Below, piece by piece: positions 43,694 through 55,300 of a stretch of DNA of 64,000 nt. The notes beneath the pieces are model-generated. The model saw only the letters and a list, made by a program, of their open reading frames with translations. It did no database searches and was not told the origin of the DNA. The DNA lies in contig OZ020267.1 of assembly GCA_963971225.1 (NCBI GenBank), positions 96,213,648 to 96,277,647 of the forward strand, read 5' to 3'. Positions within the stretch are counted from its first letter, which is position 1. The number at the start of each line of letters is the position of its first letter. Source of the DNA: Melieria omissa (Eukaryota > Arthropoda > Insecta > Diptera > Ulidiidae). Made by a program: the position numbers and the translations under genes.

Positions 43694-44417
43694 TGCTGCA
43701 GTCGCGCTCAGTACGCACAGTGGTTGTTGTTGAGGGCATTCTTCTTGCATTCTTGCAGGCAAATTGTTTGTGCACTGCAGATGCACTTTTGGCGTAAACA
43801 AGGCCATAAATCATAATTTTTTCCCAGATCGAACGATCTGGCCGTTAGGCAGAATTGTGCTATTTAAGCACCCAAAACCGCGCAACGCGCTTAAAACGAA
43901 AGTGCAAGTCGACAGAAGCAGGTTAAGACGAAAGTGCAGTGGAAGTATTCTTTTAAGTGTGTGTTTCTAATTTGATTGCTGGTAAGTTTGCTGGCCACCA
44001 ATTCCCCCCCCCCCAAACGAGGTGCTAACGTGGAGTACCCTTCAGGTACTGCAGCAGCAATTTTCGGAAAAACTCCACGAGCTTGCCACATCACTTTCTA
44101 TTTCAACATTGTTTCTACGAGGGATTTCCTGGATATTTTCCTGACGGCTTCGGCATAGCTAGCAGCGGAATTTCAGTGCTTCGAAAATGTTCCCATATTC
44201 GCGCTGCGGCGCCTGGAAACTCGGTCAAATGGCTTAAAATCGGCAAAGTGCGATATTGATAGAATTTGAAATCGTTTAATTGATAAAAAAAAAATTCATA
44301 AAATGGCAAAGAGAAATGAAAAAGTAAAACAATAGCTGAAATGTTAAAATAACATGTAAAAAACATGTAAAAACAAAAAAAAAATACCTAAAAGTAGACC
44401 AAATTGAGTAAAATTTG
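43694..44417. other. Spacer without recognisable gene
   Basis: Mixed-composition sequence with a C run at 44005-44015. No domain or repeat was recognised. Confidence 0.4.
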
Positions 44418-44428
44418 GCTTAAATGTT

Positions 44429-44761
44429 AATTAATTAATTAATTGATTGGCACGACAGCCCGCTTACGCGAGACTAAGGCCTAGCTTCCCGCAACCACCC
44501 GTGTTGTGCGTGTGAATTTTGTACGCGGGTGGAAGGGACCTACAGTTTTATGCCGGTTCCGAACGGCAGGTTGGGAGCTTTTTCATAGGCAATTTTTACT
44601 CTCAGAGGTTTGCCATTTCCAGCTGAGAGGACAGCCACCGAAAGAGAAAACGAGTTTCCCGTTATTTTTTTTTTAGGTGTTACTACATGCAGTATTCGAT
44701 CTTGCGTCGCTCTGCATGCGACTCGTTGGACCGCGCACTAACCAACTGAGCCACGGCGGCT
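44429..44761 (-). mobile_element. tRNA-derived SINE (second family), minus strand
   Basis: A perfect 11-bp duplication GCTTAAATGTT lies at 44418-44428 and 44762-44772. Read on the minus strand, the head is tRNA-like: GTGGCTCAGTTGGTTAGTGC (A box), then AAGATCGAATACTGC as a degenerate B box. The body has GGAAATGGCAAACCTC and TGCCGTTCGGAACCGGC then AAAACTGTAGGTCCC, which matches the central block of the SINE at 5416-5803. The tail is an (AATT)n run. Head and tail differ from the first SINE. Confidence 0.85.
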
Positions 44762-44781
44762 GCTTAAATGTTTAAACCTTA

Positions 44782-47057
44782 GGTAGGTAGGTAGGTAGGT
44801 GTGGCTGTCCCAGGAGGAGCACACTTAGGCCAGGCGGCCCATTGTGATACCACATGAGATCGAGCATCATTTCGCTCACTCGTTAAACCAATTAGAGCTA
44901 TTAACGAAGCTTAGTAGACGGCGTATGGTCTTATCAGCTAGATCATCTAGACTACCGAAGAAGAAGTTGCCTAAGTGGGTCTGCCTTCTTCTGGACAAAG
45001 CAGGACAGTAACATAGGAAGTGAGGAATATTTTCTTCCTCCTCCTCGTCCATACAGCTGCGACAGAAGTCGTTCGAAAACAGCCCCATCCTTTTTGCGTG
45101 GGTGGCGATTAGGCAATGACCCGTAAGGACGCCGATCATGGTTCTGATCTGGGCTCTGTTTAGTGAGAGGAGTTCTTTAGAACGCCGAGGATTTAAGGTT
45201 GGCCAAAGTTGGCGCGCAAGGAGGCTTGTGTTGCCTTCAACCCATCTTAAATTCGTATCGTGTGTAGAGCTCGCTTGGGTACGAAGCTTACATGTTAGAA
45301 GAGGGACACCGAGCGTGGTCAGCTCTTGGCTTAACTGCTCAGTGGTGCCCTGTCTCGCGAGCTCGTCCGCTCTACAGTTCCCTGGAATATCCCTATGACC
45401 TGGAACCCAGCATAGGCGAATATGAAGCTGCTTGGCAGTCTCGTTTAGAGATTTGCTGCAGCTGAGAACAGTCTTTGATGTTATTTTGACCGCATCCAGA
45501 GCTCTAAGAGCTGATTGGCTATCTGATAATATAAGGATATCAGTAACCGATATCCTGTTTACCCTGAGCCAATCGGAGGCTGCACAGATTGCTGTGACCT
45601 CGGCCTGGAAGACACTACAGTAATCTGGCAGCCGGAGCTTCAAGTTAAGGTTTAATCCTTCTGAGTAGATACCACAGCCCACCTGACCAAGCAGTTTCGA
45701 ACCATCCGTATAAATATGGATATCACCGCTGGCAGGGAGCGCACCCAGCTCCCATTCGGCTCTAGATGGGATTACAACCTGATAGTTCTTATCAAAGAAC
45801 AGGCTGGGTGTCATGTAGTCAACTTCCTGAGAAATGCCTTTGAAATAATTGAGAATAGAAGAGTGCCCGTAACGCCCAGTTCTCCATTGCGCGGAAGCGC
45901 GCATCCTGGTGGCAGCATTGGCGGCCAATTGCTTCCCCAGGATATCCAATGGGATTAGGTTAAGCACAACGTCCAAAGCATTAGTGGGCGTAGTTCGCAG
46001 GGCCCCACTTATACATAACTCTGCGGACCTTTGAATTTTGGCAAGTATTTGGGAGTGAGACCTTTTGGCCAATGAAGGCCACCAGACTACTATCCCATAT
46101 AACAACAAAGGCCGAACAACGGCGGTATACAGCCAGTGTACGATATGAGGTCTTATGCCCCATACATTGCCTATCATCTTTTTACAAGTATAAAGGGCAA
46201 TACTGGCTTTCTTAGCTCTCTCCAGGACGTTGGGTTTCCAGTTAAGTTTCCTGTCTAACACAAGTCCCAGATATTTGGCGGATTCAGAAAATTTCAGATC
46301 AATCCCAAGCAGCCGCGGGGGATCAATCTCCGGTACTCTGTGTTTATTTGTAAAGAGAACTAACTCCGTTTTATGCGGGTTAACGCTAAGACCACATTCT
46401 ATGGCCCAATTAGTTAGGATGTTCAAGCCATGTTGCAATACATCCCTGATAATTAAAGGAAACTTTCCAGAGACCGCAATAGCAACATCATCTGCGTAGG
46501 CGACCACCCGGCACCCCGCCCTCTCCAGACGCATTAGCAGTGTGTTCACCGCTAAATTCCAAAGAAGAGGCGAGAGGACCCCTCCCTGGGGGGTCCCCCT
46601 TTTTACAGATCTCTGTGCAGATGTGGTACCAAGACTTGCATTGATGACGCGGCTATGAAGCAGCTGCTCAATCAGTGCTACTAGCGGCACACCTACACCC
46701 AGGTCTGCAAGTGCGTCGGTAATGGCTTCCGATCTGATGTTGTTAAAGGCCCCTTCTATATCCGTAAAAGATACCATAGTAAATTCCTTGCACTCAAGTG
46801 ATTTCTCTATGGTATGGACTAAGCAATGCAGAGCGGTTTCTACAGATTTACCCCTGCAGTACGCATGTTGTGAGGGCGAGATTGGTCGATCGACCAACAA
46901 CTGCCTAATATGGGTATCCACCAACCTTTCCAAGATTTTGAGAAGGAAAGAGGAAAGACTAATCGGTCTGAGGTCTTTTGGAAGAACATGCGAGCTTTTG
47001 CCAGCCTTAGGTATAAAAACTACCTTCACATGTCTCCATTTACTCACACATGTCTCC
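44782..47057 (-). mobile_element. Loa-like LINE, 5'-truncated, minus strand
   Basis: A perfect 14-bp duplication ATGTTTAAACCTTA lies at 44768-44781 and 47058-47071. The 3' end is a (CCTA)n tail at 44781-44800, preceded by GGTATCACAATGGGCC, shared with the SINE at 5416-5803. The target duplication partly overlaps that of the neighbouring SINE. Confidence 0.9.
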
Positions 47058-47059
47058 AT
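44876..47059 (-). CDS. Loa-like LINE ORF2 (reverse transcriptase and RNase H), 5'-truncated
   Basis: A 727-codon unbroken frame on the minus strand; the first codon falls at the truncation point, so it is not the natural start. Reverse transcriptase: RPISLSSFLLKILERL, FTDIEGAFNNI (about residue 98), GTPQGGVLSPLLWNL, YADDVAIAV (about 188), NPHKTELVLFTNKHRVPE and KYLGLVLDRKLNW. RNase H: IYTDGSK (about 447), LSDSQSALRAL, WVPGHRDIPGNCRADELAR (about 550). A C-terminal knuckle with CRSCMDEEEEENIPHFLCYC follows. DIEGAF and the RNase H point to the Loa group rather than Jockey. The endonuclease and ORF1 are lost to 5' truncation. The open frame suggests a young insertion. The same family is represented, broken, at 11266-15140. 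Confidence 0.85.
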   Translation of the reverse strand: METCVSKWRHVKVVFIPKAGKSSHVLPKDLRPISLSSFLLKILERLVDTHIRQLLVDRPISPSQHAYCRGKSVETALHCLVHTIEKSLECKEFTMVSFTDIEGAFNNIRSEAITDALADLGVGVPLVALIEQLLHSRVINASLGTTSAQRSVKRGTPQGGVLSPLLWNLAVNTLLMRLERAGCRVVAYADDVAIAVSGKFPLIIRDVLQHGLNILTNWAIECGLSVNPHKTELVLFTNKHRVPEIDPPRLLGIDLKFSESAKYLGLVLDRKLNWKPNVLERAKKASIALYTCKKMIGNVWGIRPHIVHWLYTAVVRPLLLYGIVVWWPSLAKRSHSQILAKIQRSAELCISGALRTTPTNALDVVLNLIPLDILGKQLAANAATRMRASAQWRTGRYGHSSILNYFKGISQEVDYMTPSLFFDKNYQVVIPSRAEWELGALPASGDIHIYTDGSKLLGQVGCGIYSEGLNLNLKLRLPDYCSVFQAEVTAICAASDWLRVNRISVTDILILSDSQSALRALDAVKITSKTVLSCSKSLNETAKQLHIRLCWVPGHRDIPGNCRADELARQGTTEQLSQELTTLGVPLLTCKLRTQASSTHDTNLRWVEGNTSLLARQLWPTLNPRRSKELLSLNRAQIRTMIGVLTGHCLIATHAKRMGLFSNDFCRSCMDEEEEENIPHFLCYCPALSRRRQTHLGNFFFGSLDDLADKTIRRLLSFVNSSNWFNE

Positions 47060-47071
47060 GTTTAAACCTTA

Positions 47072-47690
47072 AAACTAGTGGAATTTAACTTTGAAAGAAA
47101 AGACAACTTAAAATTACTGATAAAATGTTTCTGTTAAAAAGTTAAAAATTCCAAAATTTATATTTTTTTAAATTCTAAATCCTAAATTCTAATCATGCAA
47201 TAATTAAAAAAAAAAATTATTTCTAAATTGTTAAAAAATTATCTTCTAGATTAATTTTGCTACAATATTTATAATTAATTACCAATATAAGAAAAGAAAA
47301 AAAAAACTAACTAACTAAAAATGTAAGTCTATCAAAATTTTTCTAATTTCATAACTTAGTTTCAAGCCCATCTTACCATTCATCGTCTCGCATGGCCATA
47401 CGACACAACGATGGAAAACTGAGTAAGTGAGTAAAAATGATTGTTTTATTCAAATTTAATTAAATTGGCGTTTGATACACTTTTCTACTTAGATTTAGTT
47501 CAAAAATTTATTAAAATGTTACGTATTTTGAATATTTTTACAATGGAGCTCTATTTGTATATATTTGAATTAACATGCTAAGGGGAATGTCGACATACAA
47601 CATAGGATGCCATAAGCGAAGCAGACGTTTGGTAAGGGGTTATCGAAGATTTCGAGTGCTTAGGTAGCCATAGGCGTAAACGAACCCTAA
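47072..47690. other. AT-rich spacer
   Basis: Homopolymer-rich A/T sequence. No coding or repeat feature is recognised. Confidence 0.4.
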
Positions 47691-47699
47691 TCCAACCCT

Positions 47700-50548
47700 A
47701 ATCCAGCTATGGATATTATTTCCTTGCCACTGTTTCGCACCTGCTCTTTCTTTTTAATTTTATTTGTCACCTGGTCATAGTAAAGACGGTTTAGATATTT
47801 TGGCATGATGATTTTTTTTCTATTGTTGCGTGTTGCTTGATGTGTGGTTACAAGAACCTCGACCCAGCCGCCATGATTAGCCGAAGACCAAACCAGCAGA
47901 AAGAAGTGTCGAGTCATTCGGTGGTGATTTCTTTGACTTCCGTCGAAAATGCGGAAATCGATTCTCTAATGGGACCGCTGAGAATCCAACCGAATATTGA
48001 CTTTTGGGCCAGAAGACTGTCTTCGTAATTTTGGTGAAGAACTTCTTGCAAAATTTGTGGGGTCAAATCGCTATCTATCACGAGATCTATTCTTGATGGA
48101 CGGAAACAGTTTGGATCTGCTAACTCGAGCTGGGAGTATTTCATCCAATCGGGCTCTTTTATCGTGAAGGTGGGTAAGTGAGTGTGTAAAGTGTGTGAGT
48201 TTGGGGGAGGATGATGGCTTGAGCTTCAATTCGGGGGTGGTCGTCCAAGTCGCAGAGGGTGATTGCACAAATTTTATTTGCATTTTGGACGACCTTGCCA
48301 CCTAGGCCCGAGATTTTAAAATTAATTTCCCTTGTGGGCAGATTCAAAGTCCTTTGAATTTTCGACGAGATGAATGTCTTTTGAGAGCCGGGGTCTATGA
48401 GGGCTCGGACCTTATGAATTTTTCCTAAGTGAACAATGGACACAATTGCTGTGGGGAGAAGCGTTTTCGCTCTTGTGCTCGAGTAATGAGCATGAGTCTG
48501 TTCATGGCTGCAGTTTAGGATTTCCGGCTTGTGGAGGGTTCTTCGTGACCACTCGGCCTAGTTATTGTGGTTTGAGTCACTGCCTTTTGGGGCCGGGGAG
48601 TTGGCTTATGCGTTTGACTGCTCGTTGGAAAGTGTAGCATCGAATGATGCTTTCTTTGGCAGTAAACGCATGAAAAATTGCTGGGGCATTCATTACGTAA
48701 ATGAGAGTATGCCAGTCAGTTTTCACAATAGTTGTTCTCTTTAACAAACTTGACTCTATCGTGCACTGAAAGTGACTTGAATTTTTGGCAAGTGTTGAGT
48801 GGGTGGTTTGACTTGCATAGGTTGCAAGTGAACGACTTGCCTGTTGCTGAATGCAACGTTTGAGTCTTGTTTTGGGGTTTGTTAATGAAGAGGTTTGGTT
48901 GCGTAGCCCGAGGGGGTTTGAGCTTGTACGCGCTTAACCGTTCCACCACTTCATACCTGTTTGTGAGGAATGAGTTCATTTGCGACCATGTTGGGAACTC
49001 TTTTCGGGAAGTAAGCGATTACTCCCACAGAGCTATGGTCTCTTCGGGTAGTTTCGAAGAACATATCGCACACGCACAACAAAAGTGACACAACTCAAAA
49101 TTTGTGATTTTTCAGGAAACGCAAAAAACTGTTTTTGAGCTAAATAAACATTTGTTTTAAATAACGAATAGACCATTCGCTAGAAAATCCTTAAAGATTA
49201 TGCTTTTTGATAAGTTCCAAGATTTTTTTAATTTTACACTAGAAAATGTAAAATTTTGAGTTGCGACTGTTTTTATGATATTTTAATTCAATAATTACGG
49301 AACTATTTCAAGTTATGTCACTTTTGCTGAATTTAATAATTATAAATGACAGTTAAAAAGTTGAAAGAAAAATTTGTAAAATTCATAATTAATTTTAAAA
49401 ATTAAAAATATATACAAAACTTTTCAGAATTTTGCTTAAAATTAACTTTAACAAAAATTTATTTCGTCGAAACTGACACAATTTGAGTTAGGACTCTTTT
49501 GCATTGAGCTGCAGCAATCAAATAGCATCAAACTTCTGACATGAAAAGAGACCTAACTGTATTTTTGTAACCGTTAACAACGAAAAAATATACTGAGCTT
49601 TTGCTGATTGATAGACTGATGCATTGTGCACAGTATTAAACATAAACCCGAAAATTAAAAATTTTGAGTTGTGTCACTTTTGTAATGCGTTTGCGATATG
49701 AAGACTAGGATTGGATCTCAGTTGTCTATCGAAACCCCTTGTGAACTCAGAACAGACAAGCAATTGTTTATTGTATTCTGAATTTTTTGAATGGAAGCGG
49801 TATTTTCTGAAGTAACAGGGGAAATATTCAACAGCGCTTTGATCTGGTTATCAACTAAGACGCATCGTTTCTCATACCGAGCTTGGAGTGCATCCAAGGC
49901 CAATTCAAAATTGTCATTGCTCAGGGGATTTTGTTTGCCGAAGGCACCCGCTGTGCCCTTCGTCTTGTATCGGAGGTGATACAATTTTTGTGCGGGGGTC
50001 AATTTGGGGTGGTTTATATAAACCGCAGTAAACATATCGCTAAAGGAAGGCCATTCTTCATATCCTCCATAAACAACTTCAGTATCGCATGCGGGAACTT
50101 TTAAGCAGATACCGGAAGAATCGATTTGAGAACCTAAGTCTGCTCGAGGTGCAGAAACTGAAACAGAAGTTGCCCATTGAGCCCTCAGCAGATCAGTCAA
50201 TTGAGCTTTGCAGTTCTGGAAGTTTTCACTGCATGCACCACATTTTTGGTCGATTGACTTTTTGCACGTACTGTATGAGTCAGGCAAATACGCATCCTCG
50301 TATGTCTGCAGTACACGCCCCCAGTTTTGCTCAAGCTCTTGAAGTTGAACTTCAATCAGTGATTCTGTTTGGTCTTCGACGGGGATTGAAGATCATTTAA
50401 TACAGAATGTGACGAGTCGGTCGGTTTCGAAAATAAACTTATGAATCGTTAAGTCAATTTTATTTTCTACTTCCGCTTTTGAAGCGGCTCTCGAAGTTCG
50501 TGCGGTTTCTTTGGTGCTTAGAGGATTATCGCTACCGCTTTCTGCCAT
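47700..50548 (-). pseudogene. BEL/Pao gag-protease pseudogene
   Basis: Minus strand, start codon at 50546-50548. The gag region includes a DUF1759-type block (YEEWPSFSDMFTAVY, LYHLRY). Zinc-knuckle regions follow (CNLCKSNHPLNTC about 48830; CVYCQRKHHSMLH about 48670), then a protease with ALIDPGSQKTFIS (about 48385), where the usual DSGS/DTGS reads DPGS. Breaks: TGA at 50393-50395, TGA at 49718-49720, a 631-bp MITE insertion at 49066-49696, TAA at 49019-49021, and frameshifts in the protease part. The reverse transcriptase and everything further downstream are missing before about 47700. The family normally forms a gag-pol polyprotein. This copy is long dead. Confidence 0.8.
49066..49696. mobile_element. 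Tc1/mariner-type MITE inserted in BEL gag
   Basis: The ends TCGCACACGCACAACAAAAG and CTTTTGTAATGCGTTTGCGA are inverted and flanked by TA (49064-49065, 49697-49698). Without it the gag frame on the minus strand continues in register. It is non-coding; its inner ends match the deleted Tc1-like element at 60963-62537. Confidence 0.85.
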
Positions 50549-52360
50549 TTTATTGGGATGGGGTTTTCAAGTAAAGAGCGAACGTAATATTTATTCCTTT
50601 CAGTGTATTGGAAAAGCACTGAATGCAATGGGTTATGGGAGAAACCGAAATAATTATTCCTAAGTGAGTTCCCAATAAACTTGAAACTGAAAATTGTTCT
50701 CAGTGTATTAGGGATAAACGGCGGGATTGCGTTGTATGATAGCAACTTTGAATGAGAAATCACACTTATTCAGCAATGGGTTGAAAAAACATTTTTTGAG
50801 AAATAAAAAATTTAAAAAAAGTTAGAGGTGAGAAGAGGGAAGTGAGGTTTGAGAACCACTGACTGAACTCGTTGAGTGTGAATGAGAATTAAAAAAAAAA
50901 CCACAGGCTAACTTTGTTTAGTGCTGAGATATACACGAGGGGTTCTAAAAATAAATCTAGATCCGAAAGTTTGTCTCGGTGTATCAGGGATCAACGGCGG
51001 GATTGCGGTGTATGCTAACACTTTTATTGAAAAATTAGTGAATCGTTTTTTCACGAGAATTGAAAAAATTTCCAAAAAAATTGTTATGTGTCTTGTTCAA
51101 AAATTATTGTGACCAAAACTATTTATATCGTTATCAAAGTATGTATTCACAAATAGATTTTGAAGGTGTATCAATTGCCGCTACGAGATTGAGGGCCAAT
51201 TGATACACAACGTAATAACCAAAGCTTTTGAAAATTAAAAAAAGTTAATATACATAGCGAGAATCGAGAAAAAATTTTCGAATATTAAAAAAAAAACTTT
51301 CAAAATTTTTCAAGTGTACAAATTGCCACTTCGAGTTTGAGGGCCAAAATGTAAACAAGAAAATGTATCGATTGCCGCTGCGGGCTTAAGGCCAGGTTCC
51401 TCCAAACAATTTTCAAAAAATCGAAATTTTTTTTTTTCTATAAATTGCTAGAAAATACTCTTCGAAATAATATAAAATTAGTCCCGAAGGTATGCGCTGC
51501 CTAGAAGTAGGTTGAGATAAGGGAGGACGGTGCGCGCTCAAGCGGTGAATTCGCCCGCGGTGAATCTTTAATCGGCTTTTTCTCGAAACCACATTTTTTC
51601 AACTGAGTGTCACTCGTATTTCAAAACTATTTCACTTATCATCATGAACCAAACGGAATTCTACTCTTAAAATTCTCTATGGTCGGAACCACAACCAAAA
51701 ATATTCATTGTTATTTAAAAAAGTTATTAACAATCAAAAGTGCAAAAAAGGGTCGAAAATTAAAAAGTACGCCATTTTTTTTGGTTTTCGGTGAAAATGT
51801 TTCGTTTTGGTTCCGACCATAGACAATTGGATACAGAATATGAAACTGTTTTGCTTTTTGCTTTTAGATGATTCGTTTCCAAGAAATGGTGACACTCATC
51901 AGCAAATCGGACGAGTTTGAGCAGCTGTTTTTGGAGCCGTCATAATAAAAAAAAAAAAATAATAATTGTTTTTTAATAGCTTAATGTATGGACTGTTATT
52001 TGTAAAAAAAAATTTCTTTTCAAATTGTTTTTTAACAATAAATAGAATTTTTTGAAAAAACGTGTTTTTTGGAGGAACCTGGCCTTAAGGGCCAATCGAA
52101 CACGTCACGAGAAATGAAACAAATTTTTAGAAAAATTAAACAGTTTCCAAAATGTTTCCAAGTGTACAGATTGCCATTACGAGTATGAGGGCCAAAATGT
52201 ACACAAGGAAGTATTAAGATATCTGGAAATGACAAGCTACAAAATTAAAAATGTTCAAATAAAATAAGTCAATTTTTCTAACTACAAATTATCACTACGA
52301 GCAAAGTGCATAAAATGTTGCCAAACAATTTTTGTTTCCAAATATTTATGAGGGGGAAAA
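50549..52360 (-). repeat. BEL leader/LTR region with internal repeats
   Basis: A GGCGGGATTGCG-T-GTATG unit occurs at about 50680-50748 and 50956-51023. An ATTGCC-x5-CGAG-x5-GAGGGCCAA unit occurs at about 51175, 51318, 51370/52090 (split by a MITE) and 52170. The region lies directly upstream of gag on the minus strand and is probably its untranslated leader, possibly with part of an LTR. LTR borders were not resolved. Confidence 0.5.
51390..52084. mobile_element. TTAA-flanked MITE (695 bp)
   Basis: GGCCAGGTTCCTCCAAA at 51390 and its exact complement ending at 52084 are flanked by TTAA (51386-51389, 52085-52088). The insertion splits one unit of the ATTGCC...GAGGGCCAA repeat. No coding sequence. 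Confidence 0.85.
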
Positions 52361-55300
52361 AAGGAAATTGATTCTATTGAAAAATGTTCCCCAAAAAATT
52401 GTTTTGTTTTGTGAGGTGAGGGTGGGTGGCGTCAACACAATACAAATGTTGCACCGAATGTTGTGAACCCAATGTTGCGCTGGATGTTGCGCTGGATTCA
52501 GATTCAGTGTTTATATGCAAAATGGGGCTGTGCGTATAAACACCAAAGAAAGATGGAAGAAGAAAAGTTGCAATTGCTCTTCTTCCTATGTCAAGCTCGT
52601 TAGCAACGAAGGGGAAATAGGCGGAAAAGAACAAACGGGATGTCGGTACCGGAGTACCTATGTGCTCAAGCGGAACGTTAGCGCGGTAAAATCAAACGAT
52701 CACCAACGGCGCTTTTGCAACGTCCGCTTATTTTTTTTTTTTTTTTAATAAATTGCGGTACGATTTACCGAATTTTTATATCGTTTTACGGGGGGAACCA
52801 AATGGGGGTTTTGGCTACTTGACATTCTTCAGGGGGGGAGATGGCAAACCGTGATTTTGGTGTAGGTTGGCGCTGCGTGTCGTACTGGGTCGTCTGCTGC
52901 TGTCTGTCACGGTGCACCGCGGTGGTGGCTGGATCAGCTAATGCTGCTGGAGTAGCTGCGCCTGTGTGGTTGTTGTTGTTGTGTGGTGTTCGCTCGTGTA
53001 TTTTGTGTGTGTAATTATGTCTTCCGCCGTCACCTTCGGTTTTCTTTGTCACTTTTCTCACTGCACTGTGTTGTATATAAATGTTTTGTTGTGTATATAT
53101 TTCGTTATTGCCCTTTGTGATTTGTTGGTTTTGGTTTTGTTTTTTTGGCTTTTGTTTGTTTTAGTTAGCACTTGCACTCGTTTTTATTTGTATTTTACAC
53201 TTGTAAAATTTTATTCTTTCTTTTACTTTTTTTTGTGTTATTGATTTTTATTTCGCACTGTGCACTGTGACTTAGGTTTTAGTTTTTTTTTGTTAAAATT
53301 ATATAAACAATTTTGTTTGTTCTCACTATTTTTTTTTTTGTTTTTGGAGGGGTTGTGTGTATAAGTTCTGTGCACTGTCATTGTGTTTCGTATTTTTGTG
53401 GTTGTCACCAAGGTTGATAGAAAACAAGGTTACGACATCAATGACAGGAAAATGTAAGTTTTCACCAGTGACGTAGTACGAATTGTTTCAAAATGTCAAG
53501 GAACAGTGGGACGAGTACAACCTTTTACAAAATTAATATTTCCACAAAGTGGAAGTGAGCCGCCGACTCAGAGATCAATCAGATTCTCTTTGTCGGCGGT
53601 CTCAACACATACTTTTCCATTTTTTCTACATCACTCATCAATTTTTGTTTCTATTTTTTCATGCAGCTTTTAACGTAGTTCAGCCACAAATCTGACTTTT
53701 ATTCAGCCCGAAGTTATTTAATTGTAACTAAAATGTTACATCTGCATTGTAATTGCAATGCTGCATTAAATGCAGCAACAAAAAAAAACAACAACTACAA
53801 AACAATCAAAACAAACAACACATTTTCAAGCCACAGAAGCTGTGGCCATAAACCCCAATTGTTGTTGTTGTTACTGTATCATGCAACATAAGCCAAATCG
53901 CACCGACCTGCTTCCACTCGCCGGTTGTTCCCTGTACCTCAGCTCTCCCTCAGACCAAAAATAAACATTAAAAGCACAAATTTTCCCAAGTGCCCACAAA
54001 TACCGCAATGCCGGATGCTGGTGCAGCGTCGGTGGGCGTGGAGCGTGCCACATGCTCTCACTTGCTCGCTCGCTTGCTCGCTATTCGTTGCGCTGCTCAT
54101 AAATCCCAGTGATTATTTTGTAATTGCATTAGTTTACACAAATATAAAATGCACTTTTCACAGCAATAACAACAACAAAAACAGCAATACACAACAGCAC
54201 CAAATAACGGCATATTAGTGGAGAGAGTGGGGAGCGACAGAACAATAATTGTGACCACAATAATATCCGTCGTAACAACAAACATCAGTTTGCAATCAGA
54301 TAAAGCCACTAACCGTCACAACAACAACAACAACAATGAATTCAAACAACAACCACAACAACGAAAATATTTGCAACAATTAATTGCTTTGAAGTTTTTT
54401 TGTTGTTGCATTTTTAAAGGGCAAATGTTGAGCTCTAAGCATTTAATTTTAACTAAAGCCTGAAAGTATGCTAACATTTAGGGTCAAGAATGAATATACA
54501 CTATTAGAGACCTATGGATTCATAATTTTTGATCGATGCCGATCAGTCGGTTTGACTCTATATACCAAAATTTTTTGTTCACGTTGGCTGACTGATTGAT
54601 TAGCGTGAAAAAGAAAGTTTTCATAATTCTGCCTCTAAAAAGGCAAAAAAGTAGTTGTAAATAGTAATAGTACCTAATAAATTACAACGATCTAATCGAC
54701 TTAAAACTATATGAAAACACTTTAATTTTGAAATGTTTTAATGGTTCATGGTTAAAAAGTGACTTTTGGTGAAAAAATCAGTCGCAAGTGTTTATCGCGA
54801 AGATGACGTCTTTCGATAGCCAAATGTTCAGTGACAATGCGATTAATTTATTATGTTATTGAGATGCTTTCAAGAATTTCAAAAAGATTTTGCGATCGTG
54901 GTGTCACTTCAGACACAATAACATTGTATTTTTTCGTAAATATTGAATAATTTTTCTGTAATTAAAAAAAATTGATACAAAATATATTTAATCCGTTTTA
55001 AGCCAAAATTGTTCAAAAGTTCTAGAAAGCTCTAGAACTCTAACAAAGAGGCGTGGCATGTGCACACTTCTCAGACAAGAGTTTCATGATTTAAATACCA
55101 AAAAGTAATATCGAGACACAGGGTGAAATTCGGGGTCGAGAGGGTTAAACATTTACCTCTACATCAATCAACTTTCCTACTCTTTGACATTGCAGGTCAA
55201 GGAATTCTTCCGCATTGCACTTTAGCCGCAAATAATTAAAATCTAATCCCTTTTAAATCGTCGAATTCAATTGAACAACTGCACAGCACACAAACATGCA

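Noticed and set aside
44690..44761. Possible tRNA gene on the minus strand
   Set aside because: The same reasoning applies: tRNA-like head of a SINE, degenerate B box, flanked by an 11-bp duplication.
52786..53061. 91-codon minus-strand frame
   Set aside because: Asn/Thr/Gln/Pro-rich low-complexity translation. No domain.
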